Notes: generated from the letters alone by a model not told the origin. A DNA stretch of 64,000 nucleotides from a virus (IMGVR_UViG_3300025870_000011:1-64000), one strand, 5' to 3'. Positions 6,866-14,602 are shown, numbered from the stretch's first letter. Numbers and translations: made by a program.

Positions 6866-7485
6866 GTGCCTTCGACACCGCTTGGGAATTGTTAAAAATG
6901 CCAGCCGCAGATCGAAGATACACGCTTACAGAAGATGACATTAAGCGCATATCACAACTCGCATCTGAGGGCATGAGTCAAGCAGCAATTTATAGATTGT
7001 TCAACGAAGAAGGAATTCCAGTAACAAGAGGGATCGTTCACTATTGGGCAAACGAAGCCTCTCGAATGAAGCAACGTGAGAAGAATGCGCTTCGACGGTA
7101 TGAACCAGGATCAGAAGAGAATGCGAGAAGGATTGTACGTGATCAAGAAAAGCGTAGAGAAAATTGGGAAGCAGATCCTGATATGAAAGAACGACATGAA
7201 CTTCAATCAACAAAGGATGAAACCCGATCAACAAGACACACGTTTAGAGGAAAACCAGTTGAAGAAGCCATGAAGCGACTTGAAAGTGGTGAATTGAGGC
7301 GACCTAATGCTAAGGTTTCAGAAGAAGATCTAAACAAAGCCATGTCGGGTCGATTCCCTGCGCGTTATCCAGGCAACTGTGTTGTTTGCCAACGATCTAT
7401 CTCACCAGGAGAAGAAGTCAGATACAATCGACTATTGGGTGGTATTTCCTGTCCGTTTGATTGCGGGAGGAATTACATTGTCTGA
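6862..7485 (+). CDS. Tagged helix-turn-helix protein with C-terminal zinc knuckle
   Basis: A 207-residue protein with the leader MSAFDTAWELLKMPAA. Residues about 22-57 (LTEDDIKRISQLASEGMSQ, then AAIYRLFNEEGIPVTRGIVH) have the pattern of a resolvase- or transposase-type helix-turn-helix in which the recognition helix follows GIPVTRG. A long, highly charged helical middle follows. The C-terminus has CVVCQRSI and CPFDCG, consistent with one zinc site. DNA binding is likely, either viral-genome packing or transcription control after delivery; which is not clear. Confidence 0.68.
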   Translation: MSAFDTAWELLKMPAADRRYTLTEDDIKRISQLASEGMSQAAIYRLFNEEGIPVTRGIVHYWANEASRMKQREKNALRRYEPGSEENARRIVRDQEKRRENWEADPDMKERHELQSTKDETRSTRHTFRGKPVEEAMKRLESGELRRPNAKVSEEDLNKAMSGRFPARYPGNCVVCQRSISPGEEVRYNRLLGGISCPFDCGRNYIV

Positions 7486-8338
7486 TGTGTTTGAACAGGC
7501 ATGGGATTCTATCGTCAAGATCGATGAGGGGATGTGGGAAGAGATCTATGCCCCTCTCTTGGCTGAAACTGCGGGTATGGGCAAAAAACAGTATGCGCGC
7601 CATACTGTTGATTTTGTTCCTACATCCTTTGCTATGGATGTTATGCGAAACAGATCATGGAATCAAGACTTGATGGATGATGATTGGGAAGAATTGATTT
7701 TGGATAGCAATAATCACGGAACTGGTGATACTGGCTTTACAATGGATGAATTGATGGAGAGTATAATGGATCGAGGTTTTACGATGGAGGGGGCGAACAG
7801 ACATGGGAGAATAGATCCTTCTTTTGAGGTGAACCCGCATGGATTGGATATGTATGAAGGAAATCACCGACTTCTTGCTTTGAATGCTTTAGGTGCGCCC
7901 CATGTTCCTTTCATGGGTCGTGGAGTGAAGGGAACAAAGGCTAACAATGCACCACACAAAATGCCTCTTTCACAAGAAGCATTGAACCTTTGGGGAAAGC
8001 GTGAAAATTATTCCCTTGCTGATTACATGACAGGAGGTTCACCTCAAATACCCCCTTCTTGGCTTTATGGTCGTGAAATGGTTCCCGGTATGGGTCGCCT
8101 TGAGCCTGTGAACAGGTTGGGTGAACCTATTGATATGTTCACGCACATAAGCGAAACAGATTCTAATATGGATTCTTTAGAAGCCTTTCATGCTCGAAAT
8201 AAACGTGAGCCAGTAAATCCATTCGATCCAAAATCAGTCAGTCGTAATCAACAACTGTTACAAAGCGAAAACTTTCGTAACAAGGCCAAATGGAATTGGA
8301 AGCAAAAACCTTCTTGGAAAGTAGTGTTTGATGATTGA
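7478..8338 (+). CDS. Tagged ParB/Srx-like domain protein
   Basis: A 286-residue protein. The TTG at 7478 has a GGGAGG site seven bases upstream and gives the leader LSDVFEQAWDSIVK; a longer frame exists but overlaps the previous gene. Near residue 122, GLDMYEGNHRLLALNALGAP matches the G-x-H-R motif of ParB/sulfiredoxin-fold proteins, which bind or hydrolyse nucleotides and in ParB act on DNA. FEVNPHG precedes it as the expected strand. The C-terminal third is polar, rich in W, and ends in WKVVFDD. In phages such domains occur as ParB-like nucleases beside methyltransferases, which fits the next genes. Confidence 0.68.
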   Translation: MSDVFEQAWDSIVKIDEGMWEEIYAPLLAETAGMGKKQYARHTVDFVPTSFAMDVMRNRSWNQDLMDDDWEELILDSNNHGTGDTGFTMDELMESIMDRGFTMEGANRHGRIDPSFEVNPHGLDMYEGNHRLLALNALGAPHVPFMGRGVKGTKANNAPHKMPLSQEALNLWGKRENYSLADYMTGGSPQIPPSWLYGREMVPGMGRLEPVNRLGEPIDMFTHISETDSNMDSLEAFHARNKREPVNPFDPKSVSRNQQLLQSENFRNKAKWNWKQKPSWKVVFDD

Positions 8339-8341
8339 AGG

Positions 8342-8434
8342 TGACGAGCAAGTATTGTTCAGATCGCCCAAAATCCAAACGTGCGTTGTTCGAGAGTAAC
8401 TACGTGATAAACAGGAGTCGCTACTTGCTCGCCA
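8342..8434 (+). ncRNA. Structured intergenic RNA or terminator with long stem
   Basis: Arms 8342-8354 and 8422-8434 form a 13-bp stem with one G-T or A-C mismatch; ten pairs (8345-8354 with 8422-8431) are perfect. The enclosed 67 bases include a second small stem (ACGT at 8381-8384 with ACGT at 8402-8405, and GTT/AAC). The element sits between two tagged genes. It does not fit a tRNA cloverleaf. A short U-run (8435-8438) and a longer T tract follow, so it could be a terminator or a small RNA. Confidence 0.4.
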
Positions 8435-8449
8435 GTTTTGGAAATGTAT

Positions 8450-8463
8450 TTTTATAATTAAAG
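8450..8463 (+). promoter_or_regulatory. TATA-like promoter element
   Basis: TTTTATAATTAAAG lies about 60 bases before the start of the methyltransferase gene, just after the stem-loop. Its composition fits an archaeal TATA box or a phage AT-rich promoter, and it follows a putative terminator. No experimental or consensus support is available. Confidence 0.3.
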
Positions 8464-8522
8464 TCTCTCTATACACTTACTGATTAAGATAAGTTCTTGA
8501 CTGATAGTACAATCCGTCATGC

Positions 8523-9848
8523 ATGGGCGAGGCTTTATTTCAGGAAGCCTACTCGACTATGATTGAGAAGATGACCCCTAAAGATCTAAAAGTGATGGAT
8601 GAAGAATATCTACGCAGATTTCCGCAAATGCCACTTCGAGATGATTTTGGCGCAATCACGCAGTATTCAGGTGGAGGGTTTGCCGATGAAGGTTTCCGAT
8701 CAGCAGGAATCCCGATCTTATCAACTATTGACGCATGGAAACCTGCAAACGATGTCAGATTATTAAATCAAAAAGAAGGTGAAGTCCTAAGTGGTTATCT
8801 TGGCAGAGATCAAGGCCAAAGACATCCAGATGATATGGTTGAGCATTACGCCGACATCTCACAAGGAAAAAAGATTCACTTTCACGCATCGCCTCCGTGT
8901 CAAGCATTCACAAGAGCGCAACGACAAGGAACGAGTGTTGCGGCTAAAACACCCGAAGAAATGGAAGAAGATAGAGTCGCTGCTATGCCTTTGATTGGGG
9001 ATGCTCTCTACACAGTAGAACAGATGATAAAACACCCTGATATAGACTTGGCATCATGGTCACTTGAAGAAGCACCAGATGTTGCTAAATATCTAAAAGA
9101 AAATCCACATTTTCTCGATAAATATGTCTCCCCTCCCTTTAAGAAAAAGGTAATGGGACTATTGACGAATCATCCAAAATTAGATGCAATTGACTTTGGC
9201 GCACCTACTACAAGAGGTCGAACATTTATCGGTGAAGGATGGAATGCAGAACCTACGCATTACAATTCAACTTACAAACCAAAACCAGGTAGGCTACCTA
9301 ACCCTTCTGTGCTTGATTTTTTGCCACATCTTCAACGAGAAGAAGAAGAGAACAAGCCAAATAAATTAGCAAAATTGACTGATTATAGAGATAAAGGTCG
9401 AATCAGTCAAGAAGTTCTTGATCACCTCATGGCTCAAGGTTACATTTCACAATCGGGTGGCATCAATCCAGGTAAAGGGGGTGCTTCTTGGCGTAACATA
9501 AATTCAAAGCATCCAAGTCAAGAAGGCGGTCCTGGAACGGCTTTCCTACACAGAAAACCACTCACTTCATCTGTAACTGGAATTACACATAACAAACCAT
9601 CGCATATGTATAATCGGTATTTGACCCCTCAAGAAATCATGATGCTTCAAGGTGGGCGACCTACTTACGATCTATCACCAGCAGAAGGACAGTATTGGCG
9701 TAAAACTAATCCACGATCAGGCAACGTAAAATCAATTGCTGCTGTTGATCAAATAATTGGTAATGCAGTTGCCCCTCCAGTAGCAAGAGCAATAGGCAGA
9801 TCAGTAGTAGGTAACAACCTCCAACGCAGGTTGATGGATTATAATTGA
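8523..9848 (+). CDS. Tagged C5-cytosine DNA methyltransferase
   Basis: A 441-residue protein; the N-terminus (GEALFQEAYSTMIEKM) carries a divergent form of the leader, with Y for W. Motif I is YSGGGFADEGFRSAGI near residue 42 (SAM binding). The catalytic motif is SPPCQAF near residue 122, with the nucleophilic cysteine. EEAPDV near residue 181 occupies motif VI (usually ENV, degenerate here). TTRGRTFIG near residue 230 fits motif VIII. QEIMMLQGGRP is motif IX and IIGNAVAPPVARAIG is motif X. The order is that of 5-methylcytosine enzymes. It would methylate the viral or host genome. It is followed by a Gp88-like gene and an adenine methyltransferase, both tagged. Confidence 0.85.
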   Translation: MGEALFQEAYSTMIEKMTPKDLKVMDEEYLRRFPQMPLRDDFGAITQYSGGGFADEGFRSAGIPILSTIDAWKPANDVRLLNQKEGEVLSGYLGRDQGQRHPDDMVEHYADISQGKKIHFHASPPCQAFTRAQRQGTSVAAKTPEEMEEDRVAAMPLIGDALYTVEQMIKHPDIDLASWSLEEAPDVAKYLKENPHFLDKYVSPPFKKKVMGLLTNHPKLDAIDFGAPTTRGRTFIGEGWNAEPTHYNSTYKPKPGRLPNPSVLDFLPHLQREEEENKPNKLAKLTDYRDKGRISQEVLDHLMAQGYISQSGGINPGKGGASWRNINSKHPSQEGGPGTAFLHRKPLTSSVTGITHNKPSHMYNRYLTPQEIMMLQGGRPTYDLSPAEGQYWRKTNPRSGNVKSIAAVDQIIGNAVAPPVARAIGRSVVGNNLQRRLMDYN

Positions 9849-9857
9849 GGTGATCGC

Positions 9858-10859
9858 ATGAATTGTTTTGAAACGGTTTGGGATTTCATCAAAGCAATTC
9901 CAGAAATTGATCTCGATGATTTTACGCTCGATCAGGTGGTAAATACAGATTATGTATTTCCAAAAGGCGGCCAAATTATGAGGCACATGAAAACCCCTCA
10001 AGGAAAAAAAGAAATGGCGATGATGCAAGCAAGGAACATTGATTATCCATTAGAAGGGATAGATCTTCCTAAATATCAACCTAAAAACGCATGGAATTTG
10101 CATGAGGAACTAAGACCTTTGCTTGGTGGTTCAGCAGTTCAAGGAAAGCGATGGGATTTTCTCTCTTCACCAGGAAAAATGATAAATAGAACTTTTTCAT
10201 TACCAACTCATATGTGTAATGTTGGGGGGAAACTACGAGAAGTTCCAGGTTCAGTTTGTGAACATTGTTATGCACACGGAAGTAATTATAATTACAATGC
10301 AGTTCAACAAAAATTGCTTCGTAACTACAACGCTTTGACCAGTAGCGATCCTGTCGAATGGGCATCAGCCGTTGCAGGTGCAATTCCTGGTGAAACAACG
10401 AGATTTCCAATGTTCAGATTCCATGATTCAGGAGATTTGCATTCTGCATCACACGCTTCAATGATTGCGGATATTTCTTCTAATAATCCAGATGTAATGA
10501 ATTGGCTTCCAACAAGAGAATGGGAAATGATTGCCGATTTAGTTCGAGCAAGAGGGGGAGATCTCCCTCCTAATTTTGTTCCACGTATATCTTTGCCAAT
10601 GGTAAATCAAACGCTTGATAATGACGAAAATGAACGAAGAGGTGTTGATTCATTACCTCAAGAGTTGATTGATTTGATACAGGATAACCCTCAAGTAGAT
10701 TATTCAACTGTTATTACAAAACCAGAATATCGCAGTAGCCGTTCATCTGTTTTATGTCCTGCTTCAAATCCAATAGTCGGAGGTAATACCTGTGCTGATA
10801 ACAAATGTAGTGCTTGCTATAATCCAAAAGTCAAAGCAACGGAGTATTTCAAACATTGA
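9858..10859 (+). CDS. Tagged Gp88-like cysteine-rich phage protein
   Basis: A 333-residue protein with a GAGGTGATC ribosome site and the leader MNCFETVWDFIKAIPE. Mid-protein cysteines (MCNVGG, then VCEHCYAHG), the motif RFHDSGDLHSASH near residue 188, NWLPTREWEM after it, and a final CPAS...CADNKCSACYNP cluster match the layout of the phage gene product 88 family (C-x-x-CYA, R-x-HxSGD, W/TRSW, C-terminal Cys cluster). Family members have no firmly established function; the cysteines suggest a metal or iron-sulfur centre. It lies between two DNA methyltransferase genes. Confidence 0.68.
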   Translation: MNCFETVWDFIKAIPEIDLDDFTLDQVVNTDYVFPKGGQIMRHMKTPQGKKEMAMMQARNIDYPLEGIDLPKYQPKNAWNLHEELRPLLGGSAVQGKRWDFLSSPGKMINRTFSLPTHMCNVGGKLREVPGSVCEHCYAHGSNYNYNAVQQKLLRNYNALTSSDPVEWASAVAGAIPGETTRFPMFRFHDSGDLHSASHASMIADISSNNPDVMNWLPTREWEMIADLVRARGGDLPPNFVPRISLPMVNQTLDNDENERRGVDSLPQELIDLIQDNPQVDYSTVITKPEYRSSRSSVLCPASNPIVGGNTCADNKCSACYNPKVKATEYFKH

Positions 10860-10868
10860 GGCAATACT

Positions 10869-13133
10869 ATGAGCGAAATTTTTGAGAAGGCTTGGTATGA
10901 TCAGTTCAAGCGCAATAAGCGTGATCGGCCTGAGATGGGTACGGTTTCTCTTGATGGCGTTACGGCATATCCTCTCGAAGATAGATCAGGTAATCTCAAT
11001 TTAGACCGAATGACCAATTTTCGAGTGGGCAGACCACACAACATAGAGGCATTCCGTAACATCGACTCTACGAGTTTGCATTTAAATCCCGGTCGTATAA
11101 AATCTACTGGGGAAATCAGACCAAATACTGGCGCATTAAGCGTTATGAGAGGTCAAAAACCAATAGCGATTTCCAACGTATTGCCAATCAATAATCCTTT
11201 CTTTAGATTAGATGAAAAGGCGCAACGTTCAGCATTTCTTGGCAATCCTGAACGGGATCGAAAAGCAAATCGAACTGCCCATATGTGGACGGCAGGAGAT
11301 CTGAGTGCGGCAGAATTGAATGCGATGATGGGTGGGACACAAACACCTCAACAAATTCTTGGCATGACTGATGATTTGGTTTTAGATCGAAACGACTTTG
11401 GCGACAGTATGTTATCATGGAAGTATGGTGATGATCTGTACGAAGCCCCTCGTTTTGCATATGAGGTTTATGATCTGGAAGATAAGTCATTGCCACACAA
11501 TAAAAAATGGAAAATGGAAAATCGAAAATACCGTGATGATTTTGCTTTGCCATTCCGTTCCGCACGTGGTCACAGAGTATCTGGTTCAGTAGATCCATTG
11601 CTCAGAATACCGCTACACTTCGCTGGTCAGCAAGCACCTGAACTCGCACGTCAAAGCAAAGGAGGCCGATATGTTGAATGGGAACATCCAGAAACGGGCT
11701 ATCGCTATGAAGGCGTTCCTGTTCCATTGAGTTTGACTGGTGATTATGATCAACCTGCGGTTTCGAGAGGTATTTCAACTGGAACGCATGGATTGTATTT
11801 TGATCCACGTGATTTGACGGGCGCAGGAAGAGAGGTTTGGGATTCCGCTTTATCAGGCGATGTTATTCGCAGAGCGTTAGAGAGCATACAAATACGAGAT
11901 GAAATGAGTCTTGAAAAGATGCCGCATCCATCTTCGGGGGATTTCAGCCGAAGGCAAGCATTACCAACTGCGTTTCGACTTCAAGGGGTCAAAAACAATA
12001 CTATGTATTCTCAAATAATGGCAGCATTACGTGAAACGCTTGGTGATCGTGAAATGATTGAAACGTTTGGCGGTGGTGGAGGACTCTCATTGGGGTTTAA
12101 GCCATCAAAAGCAATCATTAACGACATAAACCCCGACATAGGAAACCTGATGCGAAGAATCATCCGAGAACCAATGAAAATAGACCCGGAACAATACAAT
12201 GTGGGCGTTGGCGAACCAATCACAATCCCTCATCCATCATTAGGTCAAATGAACATTGGAACAATGACGGAAGAGATGAAGAATCGTTTTGGTGAAGGCA
12301 ACAGAACCTTTATTCCAGCACATTTTTACAATCTTCGCAATCAATACGCTGGATTAAGGGAAAAGGCTGCAAGTGGAACTGCAACTCCCGAAGAACACGA
12401 CAAAATGGCTGAAATCTTCTATATGCTTCAATTGACTGGCTTCAACAGTTTGGTTCGATACGGCAAAGGAAAAGAATTGCCTTCATGGGATAATCCATAT
12501 TCAACTCCACCAGGAACTACACGTTCAAAGCACCATATCCCCGAAGATGAAGAATTAGCAGGTTCGTTTTTCCAACAAATGAAGGATGCTGGACTTTACG
12601 ACGCTGAAAAAGACCGATACAAAGGCCGTATTCAACCAGGGGGCAACGCTTTCCGACCAACTCCAATTCGAGGGGGAATCGGAGAACACGATTTCGCACC
12701 CTGGCATGATGCTATGAAAGACTGGGATTGGAGGACTGGAAATGCTTTTGAGTTCTATGATGACATCAAAGACCAAATGAAAGCCGACAAGAACCTATTG
12801 ACATTTGACCCGCCTTACTTTGGTGAAGAGGGCGCACATGGTTTCTTTGGAAAAGATGAGCAAGAACGGCTTATTCAACAAATGATTGATGCAAAGGACA
12901 GGGGCATTCCGACTATGGTTTTCAATTCAATGCATCCTTCAATTGTTGAACCGTTGCGTGAGGCTGGATTCCACATTGAACCATTAGATCGAAAAGACCT
13001 TTCAAGTTCCGATCCAAACTCAAGAGGAACGGTTGGAGAACTTATGGCTATGGCGAACATTGATCAAGACGCATTCCAAACAGCATGGGAGAGGCGTAAG
13101 AATCCCCCACCAGCGCAACGCACTTTGTTCTAA
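10869..13133 (+). CDS. Tagged D12-class adenine DNA methyltransferase with large N-terminal domain and PIP-like tail
   Basis: A 754-residue protein with the leader MSEIFEKAWYDQFKRN. Residues about 20-370 are an unrecognised domain. From about 375 the D12 (Dam-like) N6-adenine methyltransferase begins: GVKNNTMYSQIMAAL, then ETFGGGGGLSLGF (SAM-binding motif I, near residue 397) and LTFDPPYFGEEG (catalytic DPPY near residue 646), in the alpha-class order. The C-terminus has a second tag-like segment DAFQTAWERRK (residues 734-744) and ends in AQRTLF, which resembles a terminal PCNA-interacting peptide (Q-x-T-L-F). The length is about 2.5 times a stand-alone Dam enzyme. Genome modification on entry or during replication is likely. 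Confidence 0.82.
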   Translation: MSEIFEKAWYDQFKRNKRDRPEMGTVSLDGVTAYPLEDRSGNLNLDRMTNFRVGRPHNIEAFRNIDSTSLHLNPGRIKSTGEIRPNTGALSVMRGQKPIAISNVLPINNPFFRLDEKAQRSAFLGNPERDRKANRTAHMWTAGDLSAAELNAMMGGTQTPQQILGMTDDLVLDRNDFGDSMLSWKYGDDLYEAPRFAYEVYDLEDKSLPHNKKWKMENRKYRDDFALPFRSARGHRVSGSVDPLLRIPLHFAGQQAPELARQSKGGRYVEWEHPETGYRYEGVPVPLSLTGDYDQPAVSRGISTGTHGLYFDPRDLTGAGREVWDSALSGDVIRRALESIQIRDEMSLEKMPHPSSGDFSRRQALPTAFRLQGVKNNTMYSQIMAALRETLGDREMIETFGGGGGLSLGFKPSKAIINDINPDIGNLMRRIIREPMKIDPEQYNVGVGEPITIPHPSLGQMNIGTMTEEMKNRFGEGNRTFIPAHFYNLRNQYAGLREKAASGTATPEEHDKMAEIFYMLQLTGFNSLVRYGKGKELPSWDNPYSTPPGTTRSKHHIPEDEELAGSFFQQMKDAGLYDAEKDRYKGRIQPGGNAFRPTPIRGGIGEHDFAPWHDAMKDWDWRTGNAFEFYDDIKDQMKADKNLLTFDPPYFGEEGAHGFFGKDEQERLIQQMIDAKDRGIPTMVFNSMHPSIVEPLREAGFHIEPLDRKDLSSSDPNSRGTVGELMAMANIDQDAFQTAWERRKNPPPAQRTLF

Positions 13134-13642
13134 GGAATCGGTTGTTGCATACTTGGCGGAGTCATTGGAGAATGAGAGATCCCACCTGCGCCATTTGAAC
13201 CTTGACAGGTTCGGAAATCGGTGATTATTTTATTCACAAAATACTCAAACGAAACATCAGAAGGATATTGAAGAGATTGGCTGTAAAGTTGAATCCATTG
13301 AATATCTGAACTGAATAAGCGAGCAAAAGAAGTTTGAGTCGATTGGGATAACTGGCTGTTTTGCCAATTTGCTTCTTCAATTAAAGCCTGTTCAGCACTA
13401 CCGTATATTCCCGACCATTGTTGCTGTTTGTTGTTAATATTTCCATATCCATAGATCGGGTTTCCTAAATGACACAATAAACCAATGGCTGCATCCTTAC
13501 AAAAATTAGGTGCTTTGCCATCGTTTTCAGCATAGCGTGTAATCCATGAAGTAACGCTTTGCGGATCATTAGTCATTCCAGATAATGCTACGTTGTAAGA
13601 TCGAAGTGTGTGTACGGCTTCAATCATATTGACTTCGCTCAT
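13130..13642 (-). CDS. Minus-strand protein of unknown function
   Basis: A 170-residue protein and the only convincing gene on the minus strand. A GGTGG site lies about eight bases before its ATG. The sequence is helical and polar in the first two thirds (MSEVNMIEAVHTLRSYNV near the start; SSDIQWIQLYSQSLQYP near residue 110), then ends in a Gly/Pro/Met/Gln-rich tail. No family is recognised. It is convergent with the methyltransferase gene, overlapping its stop by four bases, and divergent from the ribbon-helix-helix gene, which may regulate it. Confidence 0.6.
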   Translation of the reverse strand: MSEVNMIEAVHTLRSYNVALSGMTNDPQSVTSWITRYAENDGKAPNFCKDAAIGLLCHLGNPIYGYGNINNKQQQWSGIYGSAEQALIEEANWQNSQLSQSTQTSFARLFSSDIQWIQLYSQSLQYPSDVSFEYFVNKIITDFRTCQGSNGAGGISHSPMTPPSMQQPIP

Positions 13643-13722
13643 GTCATTGCCACCGTATAACTCTTATTTCATATTGTTTATACCGTCATAGTTCATATAC
13701 CTGTCAAACATGGGAGGTATCA
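13643..13722. promoter_or_regulatory. Divergent intergenic promoter region
   Basis: This 80-base AT-rich gap separates the minus-strand gene from the plus-strand regulator. It contains TGTTTATACC and CATATACC elements that could serve as TATA boxes on either strand, and a GGGAGG ribosome site (13712-13717). As the only divergent gap, next to a ribbon-helix-helix gene, it is a natural operator candidate. Confidence 0.4.
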
Positions 13723-13869
13723 ATGGGCAAGCACGTTTCTGTTGTTATGAGAGAGCAACTTTTTGCTAAAATGGAAGAAGAAAGAGGGCGTGAGTCTAAA
13801 TCTTCCTTTGTTAATCACGCGCTTGCGTTTTACTTCCAAAATAAAGACAAGGTGAAGCAAGATGAATAA
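13723..13869 (+). CDS. Ribbon-helix-helix DNA-binding protein
   Basis: A 48-residue protein with a GGGAGG site six bases before ATG 13723. The pattern HVSVVMREQLFAKMEEER, then GRESKSSFVNHALAFYF, is the classic ribbon-helix-helix layout: a short strand, a first helix, an S-K-S-S-F turn and a second helix. Such proteins bind operators as dimers and usually autoregulate. It overlaps the next gene by eight bases and faces the minus-strand gene across an 80-base gap. Confidence 0.75.
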   Translation: MGKHVSVVMREQLFAKMEEERGRESKSSFVNHALAFYFQNKDKVKQDE

Positions 13870-14344
13870 ACCAGACCCTGAAAATCGTAGCCTATATCCT
13901 CCGCCATACGCCGCAGAGGACTCAAACCGAATTGACATCAATCTTATTGCTATGTTGCTATGGCAATCACTCTTGACAGGAATCGCTGTTGCAGTTTCGC
14001 ATATGGGATGGTATCTTCCAGAGGCAGGTGCTGCTGAAATGGGACTCCAGTATGGCTTAATCTGTTTTGGATTCCTATGCGTTTCAATGGTACTGTTTCA
14101 TGTAGGAGGGGTTCGTGACTCTTTAGCATTACGAGCCGAATTTTCGAGAGAAAACCAAGTAGATAAGTGGCAAAGACAACAAGCGCGTTTGAATCAACGC
14201 AGAGCAAGTAAAAATCGTTACTGGCACGATCAACAACAGCCTGGTAATGGTTACGGGAACAATCAGACTCCCTCACAATTCGGAGTTCCTACTCAAATCC
14301 CTCAAGTTATCGCAAGTAGTCATAATAAGGAAGATGACAACTGA
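13862..14344 (+). CDS. Membrane protein with two transmembrane segments
   Basis: A 160-residue protein. Residues about 27-48 (INLIAMLLWQSLLTGIAVAV) and 60-82 (LQYGLICFGFLCVSMVLFHV) are hydrophobic helices. The C-terminal half is basic, then Gln/Asn/Pro-rich. Hairpin membrane topology with a charged tail fits a holin-like or virion membrane-interacting protein, but no family evidence exists. It lies in a run of small membrane protein genes. Confidence 0.6.
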   Translation: MNKPDPENRSLYPPPYAAEDSNRIDINLIAMLLWQSLLTGIAVAVSHMGWYLPEAGAAEMGLQYGLICFGFLCVSMVLFHVGGVRDSLALRAEFSRENQVDKWQRQQARLNQRRASKNRYWHDQQQPGNGYGNNQTPSQFGVPTQIPQVIASSHNKEDDN

Positions 14345-14364
14345 TAGGATCTAAGGGTGGCATC

Positions 14365-14589
14365 ATGTGGCCTTTCACTACACAACAAGAACGACAAACA
14401 GAAGCCATGTCTCAGATTTTGGCTGAAAACGCATATGAGCGAAAGATGGAACGGGCTACTGGATGGGTACGGACTTTTATTGCTTTGATCGGGGGTGTTG
14501 CATTGACATTTATGATCTTAATCGGCTTGGAATCACTCGAAATAAATCCTTCGGACGTATGGACTTGGATCAAAGGATTATTTTCTTGA
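14365..14589 (+). CDS. Small membrane protein with one transmembrane segment
   Basis: A 74-residue protein. A charged amphipathic N-terminal half is followed by WVRTFIALIGGVALTFMILI (about residues 34-53), a single membrane helix, and a Trp-rich end. A start codon close behind the upstream gene and small size suggest a role beside its membrane-protein neighbours. No family is recognised. Confidence 0.6.
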   Translation: MWPFTTQQERQTEAMSQILAENAYERKMERATGWVRTFIALIGGVALTFMILIGLESLEINPSDVWTWIKGLFS

Positions 14590-14602
14590 ATAAGGTGGCA
14601 TA

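Larger units (their letters stand above)
4097..6885 (+). repeat. 18-bp direct repeat at three tag-coding starts
   Basis: The segment GCCTTCGACACCGCTTGG occurs identically at 4097-4114, 6353-6370 and 6868-6885, each time encoding A-F-D-T-A-W at the start of a gene whose remainder is different. A shorter match lies at 5421-5434. Codon-level identity at dispersed tags suggests recent exchange or duplication of the leader. Confidence 0.85.

Noticed and set aside
8342-8434. tRNA gene at the stem-loop
   Set aside because: The outer stem is too long, no T-loop GTTCRANNC box is in the correct position and no anticodon arm can be drawn.
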